From assembly GCF_028389875.1 (NCBI RefSeq), contig NC_084671.1, positions 28,639,083-28,703,082 on the forward strand: a stretch of 64,000 bases of DNA, read 5' to 3'. Below, one piece after another: positions 36,901 to 47,382 of this stretch (position 1 is the first letter of the stretch; every line of letters starts with the position of its first letter). The notes under the pieces were generated by a model. That model was given only the letters and a program-made list of their open reading frames with translations. It had not been told where the DNA came from and ran no database searches. The position numbers were made by a program, and so were the translations under genes. The DNA is from Rhea pennata. Lineage: Eukaryota; Chordata; Aves; Rheiformes; Rheidae.

Positions 36901-39900
36901 CAAGGTACCCGGAGCCGGGAGGCTGTGGGAGAGGCTGAGCCATGGCAAGCTACTTGCTGCTCTTTCTTTTACTCATAGACAGGAGATCTGTGAAAGCAAA
37001 GAGCAATACAGGATGTGTCCCCTCTGCAAGTCTTGTCCCTACTGGCATCTCTCCAGCATCTGCAAAATGTTTAAGGTGGGATCTGGGCTCCATAGAGGCA
37101 TGTAGGGCAGCTTGGGACCAGAAGTGGATTTCTGCATTCTCCTTTTAGCCTGTACCTGGCTGCAGGGGGTGCTCTGTCTCCAGCAAGGCCAAAGCTGGGA
37201 GGGTGCTGGGTGCCTGCAAGGCAGATCTGCTCTTGGAAGCCCTGAGATTTGCCCTCCTCACCCCAGCTGATGTTAGAGCATTTCCCAACATATTCACCTA
37301 CCACCATTCCATTCTGTGTTTCCCCACCAGCTTCTCCTTCTTGGCCCCTGCTGCCCTGATGCTTCCTGCTTGTCTTCCCACCTTTCTGCACTGGTGGAGT
37401 CTCCCCCCTGGCCCTACTCCCATCTTTCCCCATTGCTAGGGGACACCAAGCATGCTGGTACTCAGGCTGCCTGGTGCAAGGAGAGACCATGCTCTCACAT
37501 TGTGCTTCTCTTTCATACTCACATGTGGAGATGAGGTGCAGTCCTACATTAATTGCGTGGGCAAAATGGAGTGGGAGCATGTACCTCTGTGTGCCAACCT
37601 CCCTCATTCTCGGGGTCACTCGGAGCCACCTGTGTCACAGGGATCCCAAGTCCTCCTGGGTCCTCAGGTGCTGCTCACACAGCAACACCAGTCAGTAGGA
37701 GCTGCCCTACAGTGTGCTTTGGCCAAATTAGACCTGTAGGACGGCAATTACTGCCGGGCCAGTCCTTTCCCTCCCTCACACCCCTGCTCTGCCCCATAGG
37801 CAGGCCGTCTCTTTGACCACGGTGGGACCATCTTCTTCAGCATTTTCATGTCCTTGTGGGCGGTGATGTTCCTGGAGTACTGGAAGCGGACGAACGCTAC
37901 CCTGGCACACCGCTGGGACTGCTCCGACTTTGAGGACATTGAGGTAGGGGTCTGGCTGTTTGCAATGAATCCCAAAACAACATTGACTAAAACCACTGGA
38001 TGCCTTTAACACCTTTTCCCCTCTTTCCTAGGAGCGGCCACGGCCCCAGTTCACTGCCATGGCTCCCATGACAATAATAAACCCTATTACTGGGGCAGAG
38101 GAGCCATATTTCCCCAAGCACAGTCGCAATCATCGGGTTTTGGCTGGGTCGATGGTCATTATAATGATGGTAAGATCACAGGAGACCGGAACAGCAGCTC
38201 AGGTGGCTGGCAGGGTTGAACAGATGTTTGTCCCAGGGCAGTGGGATGTGGTTGAACGGGATCAGTTTGTATTTTTTTTTAAGAGGACGGGGGGTAAGCT
38301 GGGGATGCAGGTGGTCTGAACAGGAGTGTCCCTGTGCCCCCGTCCAGCCTGGGCTGTCATGGAGCACCACGGTTCTGTTATGAGCACGTGTCCCTGCTAG
38401 CTCAGGGGCCACCTTCCTGCTGCCCTGGCTCAGCTGTGTGCCCTGGACCTCCCTTGTAGCTGCTAATGTCTCAGGGATAGTGCCGAGGTTTTTATCACCA
38501 ACACAAGCTGTGGTCCTTGCTGTAGCTCCCTCACACCCAATCTGTTTGCAGATTGCCATAGTGATGATGTTCGTGGTGTCCGTTATCCTGTACCGGGTGG
38601 TTGTTGCCATCCTGCTCTCCAGCTCAGGGTACTTCCGGTTTGTGGCTTCGGTAAGATGTGGCCAGAGCTGCTCCTGGATTGAGCAGATCTGCTTTTTTTT
38701 GCTGTGTATGTTGGCCTCACTTTTGTACTCTCCGTGTTGCTTTTCCTGTAGGCATCTCGTATTGCTAGCATCACAGGCTCTGTGGTGAATCTGTTCTTCA
38801 TCCTCATCCTCTCCAAGATCTATATTTCACTGGCTCATTTCCTCACCAAGTGGGGTAAGCTGGCATATCCTTCACAAAGGAATGTGAATCCTTAAAACCC
38901 AATTCCCTTTTGCCCTTTGCACGATAGCAAGACCCAAGAGAGTGTGAGCTCCTGCTGCTCCCGTCACGAGAGACCAGCACCACTTTGTGAGAGGTGCAAG
39001 AAGGTCGGGCCTCTGTGAGCAGCCTGGCCTGGGCTGCTGAAGTGGGAGCTGCTCGGAGGACAGTCGTCATCAGGGCTAACCGTAGCAAGACCAAAGGACA
39101 GTCACTTGGACGGGGGAGGGAGATGGAAGAGCTCAGGAAAGACGGATATAAGGCAGGGGGAGCAGGGAGAGACCCCAGCACACCCAGGCTTCGTGAGACA
39201 ACACTCGTTGAGGGCTGACGAGGGTCCTGTGAGCCAGACGGTGATGCAAGGGAGCAGCCTTTAAGGGCAAAACAACCAAAATAGCAACTGTAGTGCTGAG
39301 ATGCAGTCTCAGAGTGAAGGCTGGCTGATGCTGGGAAGGAAGACAGCTGAGGAGGAGATCAGGGGAAGTGAGACCTCTAAAGGGCTTTGACACCTAGAAG
39401 GAAAGAGTTCAGGCTTTAACTTCTGCTCAAGATTTTCTGTTTTGGGGGATGAAAACCAGCAAACTGACTTTTGGGGCTTGGGGGAAAAAGCACGGAGTAT
39501 TTTAGCTGTGTTTAATATGATAGAAAGCCTGTTTGTGTTGAGGGCAGGGAGAGAGAACTATATTTTTGTGAAAAGCGCACGGGTGGAGTGAAAGCATCTC
39601 AGGATCATTTGGATTTTCTTGTAGAAAACACTCTGATTTTTCCCGGCATGAATAAAATTTAGGAAGTAGATCCACACAGGCCTTTTCTAAAGAGAGAGAA
39701 TGGGAGAGAGGGAAAGCCCGTCGGGAAGGACTTCCTTTGTCCGGATGTTGCCTCTGCAATGGGGCTGATCCGTGTGGGTCGTGGCCCCCGGGTGTTTCTG
39801 GACTCCTGCAGCGGGCTGTGGATGTGCGGAGCAGGTTTCGGTGTTAACTGCGGCGAGACGTTGGGACTTTGTGGCTACCGCTGGGCTCTGAGAGGTTTTC

Positions 39901-42900
39901 CGGAGTTTAGCTCGTAGGAGCGACTTCGGCGGTGATGCGGGAGAGCTGCGGGGTCAGCGCGTGGCAGCCCGCAGAGCCGGGTGGGCCGGCAGCGAGCCGC
40001 TCTGTGCGCTTCCCGCTTTTCAGAGATGCACCGCACCCAGACCAAGTACGAGGACGCCTTCATCTTCAAAGTGTTCGTCTTCCAGTTTGTCAACTTCTAC
40101 TCCTCTCCCGTTTACATCGCCTTCTTCAAGGGCAAGTAAGGCCTTTGGGGGAAGAAGGGGACTTCTCCACCTGCCCTACATGTCGGGGAACAGCCTGTTC
40201 CCACCTGTGTCCTCTCCTGCCGGGCACTCCAGGCTCTTGGGTTTTGCAGTGATGGGGACATGTCCTTGTAGAGCTGAAGGGAAGCTGGAGTGCTACTGCC
40301 ATCTTCGGGCAAGGAGCACCACGGCAGGGACAGCCAGTCCTCCCCAGCCTGCTGGGTGCCCATGGGAGCCCTTGGAGGGCTTCTAGGGGGTGCAGGGCAA
40401 CCAGGAGCCCTTCTCCTTCGAGGAAACACAGTCAGGCCCTTTGCCCTCCCTTGGAGAAGGAGAAGAGGGGTCCGAGTGCACCGGGAAAAGCCAAATGTCC
40501 GTCCTTCCTTCTGCGTCCGCTTTGTTGTGTTTAGGGCTGTTTGGATGAGCGGGGCTGCGGCACAGCAGAAAGGTAGGGGTAGGACTGAGCTTTTCTCCTG
40601 AGCCCAGCTAACTCCCAGGACTGCTTTGGATGTGTCAGTGGACTCCAGAGTCTTACGGAGAATGGGAAGCATCTGCAGCAGATAGGAGCAAAATGGGGAG
40701 AAGAAGGGGGAGGGGGTTCTTGGGCTTATGTCTCTGTCCCGGCTTGCACAGGTTTGTTGGCTACCCTGGGAACTACGTGAACTTTCTGGGGGTCCGCAAT
40801 GAGGAGGTGAGCATTGCGCAGGGAAGGGGGGAGTTGGCAGTGCCCCCCCACCCCCCAAAGAACAAGGCTCCTCGCTGGGACGCGGGCACCTCTCCTCGTG
40901 AGCTCCCTACCCGCTGGGTGTCCCTGAGCTGCAGCCTGTCCCCTGTGGGACTGCAGTCTCAGGCTGGAGCTGGTGCTCCCTGGTGGGTACCTTCCCATGC
41001 TCAGGGTCTTCTGCTGGGGTTGGAGGGGAGTCCCGAGGCTGGGCTCTTCTGCCTGCTGGACCTGGCTCGCTGAAGGGGCCCTTGCTCTGCCCGTGCAGTG
41101 CAGTCCAGGTGGGTGCCTCATCGAGCTCGCCCAGGAGCTGCTCATCATCATGGTGGGGAAGCAGATCATCAACAACATGCAGGAGGTGGTCATCCCGTGA
41201 GTACGCAGCCCCGCGGGAAGCGGGCCAGGCGATGGGAGCCAGCGTGGCCGTCCCCGTTGCCACACTGAGGGCACGATGGTGGGGGAGGAGGCTCCGTCTG
41301 AGCACAGGGCAAGCCATGAGCACGAGCAGCACGTGGCTCCTGGGCACGGGCGCGCTGTCCCTGGCAGTTCAGTGCCCGGCATGCGGGCAGCCCCGCAGCT
41401 GGCTGCGGAGTGGGCAACAGACCTTCTCGTGTCTCTTCAGGAAACTGAAGTGTTGGTGGCACAAACACAGGCTTGACTCTAGCAAGAAGCCGAGCAAGGA
41501 GGGGGCATCGGTCCAGGCAGATGAGGCGCCCTGGGAGAAGAACTACCAACTGCTGGTGTTCGAGGGGCTGTTTGATGAATACCTGGAGATGGGTAGGAAC
41601 CCAAAGCCTGGCCTCGGGGTGGGGAAGGGTGTTGGGGTCAGCCTGGCCACTGGGATGTTGGCACATGAGGATAGGAGCAAGTTGTAGTGGGAGAGGAAGA
41701 GCAGCAGGGGGGGGCACATGCATCTCCTGCGTGCCTGCCCCCAGGAAGGCTGTGGAGAAGCTCCCCGGAGGACTGGCAGCCTTGAAGTGAGGGACCCACT
41801 GTGGGAGCTTTCCTCCCTCTCCCTGAAGAACGTGAGGAATAGCAAGGAGGCAGTGGGACAGGAAGCCTCCAACTTGGACTAGGCTTCACCTTGGAGCCCA
41901 GCCCAGGCTGTTCCATGTGGTGGCTTCCTCTGCTTGGAGGAGGTTCTCCTTCCTTGCCTGCTTTCTCACAGTGTCTCCCAGCACCAGTGGGTTTAACCCT
42001 TCCCTGGTGGGGCCTTGGCTTTGTGCAAGGGTAGCTGGGGGCCCCAGAGGGTCTTGCAAAGGGGGGTGGGGGACCTCTGGGCAGCTCTGGGTGCTGGTGA
42101 GGTGGGAGTTGGTGGGAAAAGGGGGTGGGAGTTGAAGCTGCAGTCGTTGTTGCCACCTCTCAGCACCATCTGCCCCTCCCTCCCTTCTCCTCTTCCTCCT
42201 GTGCCAGTCATGCAGTTTGGCTTCATCACCATCTTCGTGGCGGCCTGTCCTCTGGCGCCCCTCTTCGCCCTGCTCAACAACTGGGTGGAGATCCGCCTGG
42301 ATGCCCAGAAGTTGGTCTGTGACTACCGGCGGCCTGTGGCCGAGCGGGCGCAGGGCATCGGCATCTGGTTCTACATCCTGGAGGTCATCACTCACCTGGC
42401 CGTCATCAGCAACGTACGCCGGCACTGGGCTTGGCGGGCGCTGCGGCCCGGGCAGGGTGGCTGCAAGCGGCCACAAGTAGGAGAATTGGGGAAAATCTCG
42501 CTTGGCCGCTGCAGGAAGCTCCCGAGGGTGGCTCTGCCTTTGCAGGAGGTGCCGTGAACGATGGCACGCTGTCACCCTTCCGGGCGCGCAGCCTTGCTCG
42601 GATTTAATTGAGGGGCAAGCGCAGGGCACGGCACTGTTAGCAGCAAGCAGCCGTTGAAGACGAAGCAGTGTTCGGGTCCGGTTCCTCTAGCTGAGGACGA
42701 GGAGAGGCAGGCCCGGGGCAGCACGGGCGCGCAGGAGGTTTTGCCAATGGGGCTGAGGCGTCCCTCAGGCTGCAGGAACCTGCCTGAAGCAAGTCTCTGC
42801 TCCTCCCAGGCGTTCCTCATCGCCTTCACTTCGGATTTCCTGCCCCGGACGTACTACGAGTACATCTACGACAGCAGCCTGCGCGGCTACGTGAACTTCA

Positions 42901-43793
42901 CCTTGGCGTACGCGCCGTGGGACTTTGTGCAGCACAACAACACCACGTGCAGGTAGGAGTCCCCCGTCCCGCTTGTCTGGCGCCGTGTTTGCTCAGGCTC
43001 GTCTTAGCGGTTCTCTGCCCGTGTCGCCTCCGTGCAAGCGGTTGGTTGAGCCTTTAGCCAGGTGCAGGTTGTCCACTTGCTCTCCTGAGGTCCTGGGGGC
43101 CGTTGCTCACCCCAGTAATGACTCTGTATTGCTCCCGCAGGTACAGGGCATTTAGAGACCAGGACGGCAACTTGTCTTCGACTTACTGGCACCTGCTAGC
43201 CATACGCTTGGGCTTCATCATTGCATTTGAGGTATTGCTGGCTGCCGACTTGCGCAGGGTGGCTCAGGGCTGGTGCTGGCGGAGCGCGGACGTGCCGGCT
43301 CTGCTATAACTCGTGCCTCTCCTCTCCGCTGCAGCACGTGGTTTTCTTTATCGCACGTATAATTGAGTTGGTGGTACCTGACATCCCCGAGTCGGTGGAG
43401 GTCAAGGTGAAGCGTGAACGGTATCTGGCCAAGGAAGCCCTGGCTGAGAACAAGGTGCGCTGCCCCGGCTTGTCGACAGCGAGCCCGGCCCGAGCCGGTC
43501 TCCGTGAGCGCGCGCGCTGCCCCTGGCTCGGAGCCCTGCCTCTGTGCGAACTGGTCGCGCGGCTGCAGCTGGCTGCTCCTCCTCCTGCCACCTTGCTTTG
43601 AACCAGCTTAGACATACGGGCTACAAGACAGCCCGGACAGGAGCCGGAGCAGGAACTCGACTAACACGAACACCGACTTCCTTTTCCTTTGACCCAGGCC
43701 CTTTTAGAAAGACGAGACACAAGAAGCAAGGCCAATATCTTGGATTCGACAGCAACCAGGGACTGGGAAACTGAGCAGGACCAAAGCAAGTAA
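30859..43793 (+). CDS. ANO7: Anoctamer-7 (TMEM16G/NGEP)
   Basis: ANO7 is a member of the TMEM16 family of Ca2+-activated channels and lipid scramblases; in mammals it is best known from prostate, and its transport activity is uncertain. Twenty-three coding exons total 2664 nt, 887 aa (human about 933). Cytosolic N-terminal dimerisation domain: about residues 60-300. Ten-helix anoctamer domain: from [20 protein letters not shown] to about 850. Predicted Ca2+ ligands, by alignment to mouse TMEM16A, are all present: N611 and E615 (NNMQE), E665 and E668 (DEYLEM), E697 and D701 (VEIRLD). An extracellular Cys cluster CPLCKSC and N-glycosylation sequons NFT and NTT are present. The start ATG follows an in-frame TGA four codons upstream. 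All introns are GT-AG and all junctions in frame. Confidence 0.97.
31384..31426. repeat. Short direct repeat in ANO7 intron 1
   Basis: The string gtaaatacaa recurs within about 30 bases, each copy preceded by an aaagtaaa-type stretch. A local duplication with no evident role. Confidence 0.6.
31928..31994 (+). CDS. ANO7: ANO7 coding exon 2
   Basis: Acceptor tatttttag, donor gtgagg. Residues 39-60 ([18 protein letters not shown]..) plus one base. Placed by splice sites and because it joins exon 3 as TRIDFVLVWE. Confidence 0.85.
32433..32590 (+). CDS. ANO7: ANO7 coding exon 3
   Basis: Acceptor cttgctgcag, donor gtacct. Residues 61-113, [17 protein letters not shown] and [16 protein letters not shown], the start of the anoctamer dimerisation domain. 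Confidence 0.95.
32929..33036 (+). CDS. ANO7: ANO7 coding exon 4
   Basis: Acceptor cccctcacag, donor gtgagg, phase 0. Residues 114-149, [20 protein letters not shown] to LRLPLQ. Confidence 0.95.
33512..33648 (+). CDS. ANO7: ANO7 coding exon 5
   Basis: Acceptor catgttcag, donor gtaaga. Residues 150-194 plus two bases, [18 protein letters not shown] to CQFKVNKLQ. Confidence 0.95.
34170..34227 (+). CDS. ANO7: ANO7 coding exon 6
   Basis: Acceptor ggtttcag, donor gtgagt. Completes W195 and encodes [19 protein letters not shown] to residue 214. Confidence 0.95.
34609..34719 (+). CDS. ANO7: ANO7 coding exon 7
   Basis: Acceptor ctgaccag, donor gtaagc, phase 0. Residues 215-251, [15 protein letters not shown] to FTAAFPLHD. 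Confidence 0.95.
34956..35121 (+). CDS. ANO7: ANO7 coding exon 8
   Basis: Acceptor tccctgcag, donor gtgagt. Residues 252-306, [17 protein letters not shown] and [17 protein letters not shown], the entry to transmembrane helix 1. Confidence 0.96.
36333..36423 (+). CDS. ANO7: ANO7 coding exon 9 (TM1)
   Basis: Acceptor ctccctccag, donor gtaagt. Residues 307-336, [18 protein letters not shown] and SLMFDDIP, the first membrane helix. Confidence 0.96.
36979..37075 (+). CDS. ANO7: ANO7 coding exon 10 (extracellular Cys loop)
   Basis: Acceptor actcatag, donor gtggga (weaker than usual). Residues 337-369, [20 protein letters not shown] to SSICKMFK, the cysteine-rich TM1-TM2 loop likely held by disulfides. 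Confidence 0.93.
37800..37943 (+). CDS. ANO7: ANO7 coding exon 11 (TM2)
   Basis: Acceptor gccccatag, donor gtaggg, phase 0. Residues 370-417, [20 protein letters not shown] and [19 protein letters not shown]. Confidence 0.96.
38032..38169 (+). CDS. ANO7: ANO7 coding exon 12
   Basis: Acceptor tctttcctag, donor gtaaga, phase 0. Residues 418-463, [30 protein letters not shown] and the start of TM3. Confidence 0.96.
38552..38650 (+). CDS. ANO7: ANO7 coding exon 13 (TM3)
   Basis: Acceptor tctgtttgcag, donor gtaaga, phase 0. Residues 464-496, [19 protein letters not shown] to FRFVAS. Confidence 0.96.
38752..38854 (+). CDS. ANO7: ANO7 coding exon 14 (TM4)
   Basis: Acceptor tttcctgtag, donor gtaagc. 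Residues 497-530 plus one base, [20 protein letters not shown] to FLTKW. Confidence 0.96.
40024..40135 (+). CDS. ANO7: ANO7 coding exon 15 (TM5)
   Basis: Acceptor cgcttttcag, donor gtaagg. Residues 531-567 plus two bases, [18 protein letters not shown] and [17 protein letters not shown]. Confidence 0.96.
40752..40806 (+). CDS. ANO7: ANO7 coding exon 16
   Basis: Acceptor gcttgcacag, donor gtgagc. Residues 568-586, [19 protein letters not shown]. Confidence 0.95.
41099..41196 (+). CDS. ANO7: ANO7 coding exon 17 (TM6, first Ca2+ ligands)
   Basis: Acceptor cccgtgcag, donor gtgagt. Residues 587-618 plus two bases, [19 protein letters not shown] and [10 protein letters not shown]611 and E615 match the TM6 Ca2+ ligands of TMEM16A. 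Confidence 0.96.
41441..41592 (+). CDS. ANO7: ANO7 coding exon 18
   Basis: Acceptor gtctcttcag, donor gtagga. Residues 619-669 plus one base. A basic cytosolic segment ([16 protein letters not shown]) leads to GLFDEYLEM with Ca2+ ligands E665 and E668. Confidence 0.96.
42208..42413 (+). CDS. ANO7: ANO7 coding exon 19 (TM7-TM8)
   Basis: Acceptor cctgtgccag, donor gtacgc, phase 0 at the end. Residues 670-738, [32 protein letters not shown] (ligands E697 and D701), [18 protein letters not shown]. Residue 719 is Gly where the family motif has Asp (DIGIW). Confidence 0.97.
42810..42952 (+). CDS. ANO7: ANO7 coding exon 20
   Basis: Acceptor gctcctcccag, donor gtagga. Residues 739-785 plus two bases, [20 protein letters not shown] to HNNTTC. 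NFT and NTT are likely extracellular N-glycosylation sites. Confidence 0.96.
43141..43231 (+). CDS. ANO7: ANO7 coding exon 21
   Basis: Acceptor gctcccgcag, donor gtattg. Residues 786-816, [20 protein letters not shown] and the next membrane helix ARL-type segment [10 protein letters not shown]. Confidence 0.96.
43335..43454 (+). CDS. ANO7: ANO7 coding exon 22 (last TM)
   Basis: Acceptor tccgctgcag, donor gtgcgc, phase 0. Residues 817-856, [20 protein letters not shown] and [18 protein letters not shown]. Confidence 0.96.
43698..43793 (+). CDS. ANO7: ANO7 coding exon 23 (C-terminus and stop)
   Basis: Acceptor tttgacccag. Residues 857-887, [17 protein letters not shown] to EQDQSK, then TAA. 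A charged tail unlike the mammalian one, which is usual for anoctamer C-termini. Confidence 0.9.
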   Translation, partial: ALLERRDTRSKANILDSTATRDWETEQDQSK

Positions 43794-44085
43794 GAGATGC
43801 AGCACGTCCCGAGGCCCCTGGCCTGTGCCGAGACCAAACTGTTTCCCACCCTGCTCCTCCTTGGGACAACCTTGAGCCGCAGATTGCACGTGAGCCCTCC
43901 CTGCTTGGCTGGAAGAGGCCTGTTCCACCACGTGGGCGTTTTAGGAAGGCTGCTGTTAGAAGTGGCAGGGGGTGGGGGGGGCGCTAGCTCTAGGTATTTA
44001 TCCAAGTTTGTACTGTTACGGTAAGTTAAATCCACTGCTGTGTAACCGAACTAAGTGAATTAAAGGTGGCTGGACGCACAGGGGT
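43794..44085 (+). other. ANO7: ANO7 3' UTR
   Basis: About 290 bases from the TAA to just beyond an ATTAAA signal. The end is estimated. Confidence 0.7.
44059..44064 (+). terminator. ANO7: ANO7 polyadenylation signal (ATTAAA)
   Basis: The common variant ATTAAA lies 266 bases after the ANO7 stop. No AATAAA is closer. GT-rich bases follow (ggtcctgggctggtgctg). Confidence 0.65.
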
Positions 44086-44844
44086 CCTGGGCTGGTGCTG
44101 CTCACCAAGGGCGCTCAGCTAGCAAAGCGAGCGCTTTGGCTGCTAGGTTCATCAGTCCAGCGGGGCGCTGAGCTTGCCTCCTTTGGGCTGAGTGAGCTTA
44201 GGGCTGCGCTTTTCTGGAGAGGCCATTGCTTCCCCTGCCTGTCGTACTGGGTGTTTACCTGTAACGAGGACTGGAGATGGCAGGTTTGCTTGGGCCAACG
44301 CTAGCAGTTAGCTATATCAGGAAGGGCTGAGCTGCTGCTGGGAGATGAAGGGCTCCGGAGGCGCTATGGGAAGCTTAGAGGTGAGCTGTGACCCAGCTGA
44401 GAGGGAAAGGCGCCTGCGTGCAGTGTTGCTGGTAGAGCCCAGCAGCCTGGCAGCCCTGGCTGGTGCGTGTTGGGCAGTAGTGGTAGATGCAGGAGGCAGG
44501 TGAGAGGGTCTGCAGGCGCATGCCTTGGTGCTACACAGCAGAGGAGCAAGCACGAGGGACACCTGCCAGGGTCTCCTTCTCCTCTCCTACACTGACAGCA
44601 CCACCTCACCCAGGTGCTTGCAAAAAGACACCTTACTGTGAGGCTGGTGCTGTTTCCCCCACTGCTGGGCCCTTGTGACGACCCTTGAGCCAGCTGCTTC
44701 TGGCGTTAGGTCCTCCTCCGCAGGGGTGTACAGCCGCAGCACAAGGGCATGTGTGCAAGCTGGAATGCCTCAGACTGGGCTAAACCCAGCCCAAGAGTGC
44801 TGCTTTGGATCGCAACCCACAAGAAGAAAAAATATCCGTGACAC
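44086..44844. other. ANO7-HDLBP convergent gap, nothing recognised
   Basis: About 760 bases between the two poly(A) signals of tail-to-tail genes. No gene, RNA or notable repeat was seen. Confidence 0.65.
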
Positions 44845-47295
44845 TCCAAGCTGTTTCAGGTTTTATTTTAGAATTTATAAAATTCCAGTGTCATCCATAC
44901 TCATGAGCCTTTTTACATGTTTGCATATAGTCTCCAAATTCCAAAGTTAAGGCCAAGGGATCATTGCTATGGAAAACGTACAATATGGAAGACGTCAGAG
45001 AGGAAATGGACACATGCCACAGTCTGCTGCGGAAGGAGGGTGGTGGGGAACAGTACTAGGTACAATCACTTCATGACCTTCTTTAAAGTGGAGGGTCAGG
45101 CTACAGGGCACAAGCCCAGACGGTGCCCTAACTGTAACTCAAGCCTAGCTGTGCAACTGGTGAGTGGCCTGGGGTGGGGGTGTAAAGAGGAAGGGGGGGG
45201 TGATAGGCTTGGTGACATAGGACAGACCTAAGCTACAGGGGTAGTAACCATTTTCTGACACTCGGCTGGGAGGGTGTTATCCTAGCTCCGTCTAACCCGC
45301 CCCATCAGCCAGCTCCCATGCTGGAAGCAGGCCACCGTGTCCTTCAAGGGGCAGCTAGGGGCCCCACGACGGGACCTGGTCGGTCAAAGTCATTTCTTAA
45401 ACTTACTGATAGCGCTACGAGATTTTGGTTCAGCTTCTGCATAGCAACCTCTTCCAAGAAAAGCTAGAGCAGCGGGAAGAAGAAGCGTTAGCGTGTCAGG
45501 CCTGTCTGACACGGGGTGGATGGAGGGAGGCGGAGGACGGCGCTGGGAAAGGCAAAACTGCTGGGCCCAGCCTTCCAGAATTCGGGCCTTTGCCCTGTAA
45601 GCAGCACTAGAGAAGAGAGGCTAGGGCCTCCTGCTTGTCCAAGAGCTGAAGCAGCTGGGATAGAGGAATGGCTCAGACTACAACCTCTGTAGGAGTGAGG
45701 CAGGGAAGGCAGGAAGCAACGCAGGACCTTCCCTGCATGCTCCCTGCCTCTCTCCACAAAGACATGGTTTTTTTTGTTGTTTTTTTTGGTTTTTTTTTTC
45801 CTCTTACTGGCTAGAGGAGCTTGGACACAGCCTCCTTGGAGCAAGACGGGGCAGTGCCTAGGTGCAAGCAGCCCCCAGTACAGAGCATGGATCACCCTCT
45901 ACCGCCCATACAATGGAGGCCTCGAGGAGGGCTCGACATGCTGCCTGGGCTGTCTCCCATGGTTTCAGTTCTCTGCTTACTCCAGAGCAGACATCCAGTT
46001 CACAACCTCTGCAGCCAAAGGCTGCAGCAAGGTTGCTCCTAACACCTCAGGCCTAATTAAGCCCAGGTCTCCCAGCTTCACAGCCTGCGTCACCGTAACT
46101 GCTCTCAGCTTCCTTCTAAAAGAGCTCCTGTAGTCCCTCAGGGGCCACACGACTCCTCGCTGTTCCCCTGGTGTTCTGCTCCGGATGGCAGCGGGGAGCT
46201 GGTGCAGCTGCTTACCCACCTCCATCAAGAGGCCACCATCGTACTGACTTTTGAGGTAGAAAGAAGGCAATAGTAATAGGTGTCCCTACCGCTCATGCCT
46301 AGATGCCATAGTGCTAGCAGTGGACTACAGCTTCTTATGGCTGTGCTTCCCACCAGCTTCTCCTGGGCCGCACCACCACAGCAGCCTCGGCCAACCCAAA
46401 TCGGTCCCATCCAGTAATTTCATCGTGTGTTGGTTCACCTGCCTACCCCCGTGGCTGCTGGGGAGAGCGAGCTAGGAGTGGGGTCCTGTAAGCACACGCT
46501 GGAAGACTCGTCAAGCGTGCAGGCTGTGCTCGGTGTGGTGCAGGTGCACGCTTGCTCTACGCACTGCACTCGGAGGTGGTCACCTGCCCAGGGTAGCCTT
46601 GAGGTGTTCCAGTCCCTTCCTTCTCTGGTGCCTCTACAGCCTACTGAAGGTTTTGTTTCTTTGAAAAGCAACTTTCTGATCATTCAGCTTATTTTTTTTA
46701 AGCTCTTCCCACAGTCAGCTATCAGCATTAAATGAATTTTTGGCAGTTCAAAGGAAAAAAAAAAAAAAGTTGATTGCACTCTACAAAGGTAAGGTAAGGC
46801 CTGGGATAAACACAAAGGAAAGAGGGCAAACGTTTTGGCTTTAGAAAGTCAAGGAAATTTATTTCCTGAGGTCATGAGACAGGAAGTAGATTCCTAGCCA
46901 CAGTAAAGGAGGTCTCCTAATGAAGGCGAGAATGCCTAGTAAGACATGCTCAAGAGAGCAGATTGCTCTGCTAGCGCTTGGGAAGCTGCAAATCTTAGCC
47001 ACTTGGAGTCAATTATGGAGTTTCTAACGAAAACACACACATTTAGTGTTCGAATCTGAGTGGAAGGCTTGTTCCAAAGGAGGAAAGAATATCCATCAAG
47101 AGATGAGGGTGGGTCTTAGCCACGGTGATAGCTGAGGGGAGCAGGATGGGCTCTAGCACTCCAGACACCATTAGGAGACCTCTTGGGGCAATTGACTTGT
47201 GCTCCAGCCGCTGGGTCAGATTTCAGACAGGAAGTATTTGTGGCAGGTTAGTGTCAGGTCAGCGGGCTGGAGGAGATGTTTCTGCTTCCAGGTCA
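44845..47295 (-). other. HDLBP: HDLBP 3' UTR
   Basis: About 2.4 kb of non-coding sequence between the HDLBP stop and its AATAAA. It includes an A-rich tract on the sense strand opposite the plus-strand T-run at 45767-45799. Open frames inside it look like chance. Treating the whole span as UTR is inferred from the lack of other gene signals. Confidence 0.65.
44862..44867 (-). terminator. HDLBP: HDLBP polyadenylation signal
   Basis: AATAAA on the minus strand (plus strand tttatt), about 2.43 kb after the HDLBP stop. It is the first strong signal before the convergent ANO7 end. Confidence 0.7.
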
Positions 47296-47382
47296 TTATC
47301 GTTTGGGTCCCCAGGGAAGAGTCTTGGGGGCCACTTGAGCCCCAAAGCTGGGGAAGTCTTCAGAACTGCTCATATCTGGGGC
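47296..47382 (-). CDS. HDLBP: HDLBP last coding exon
   Basis: Acceptor tttgctttag. 28 residues, APDMSSSEDFPSFGAQVAPK to WGPKR, then TAA at 47296-47298. The C-terminus matches the mammalian one nearly residue for residue. Confidence 0.97.
   Translation of the reverse strand, partial: APDMSSSEDFPSFGAQVAPKTLPWGPKR

Noticed and set aside
40112-40858. 248-codon minus-strand open frame
   Set aside because: Antisense to ANO7 exon 16 and its GC-rich introns, with no family match.
40983-41687. 234-codon plus-strand open frame across ANO7 exons 17-18
   Set aside because: It is out of frame with both exons; the in-frame reading gives conserved anoctamer sequence.
41886-42629. 247-codon minus-strand open frame
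   Set aside because: A shadow of ANO7 exon 19 on the opposite strand.
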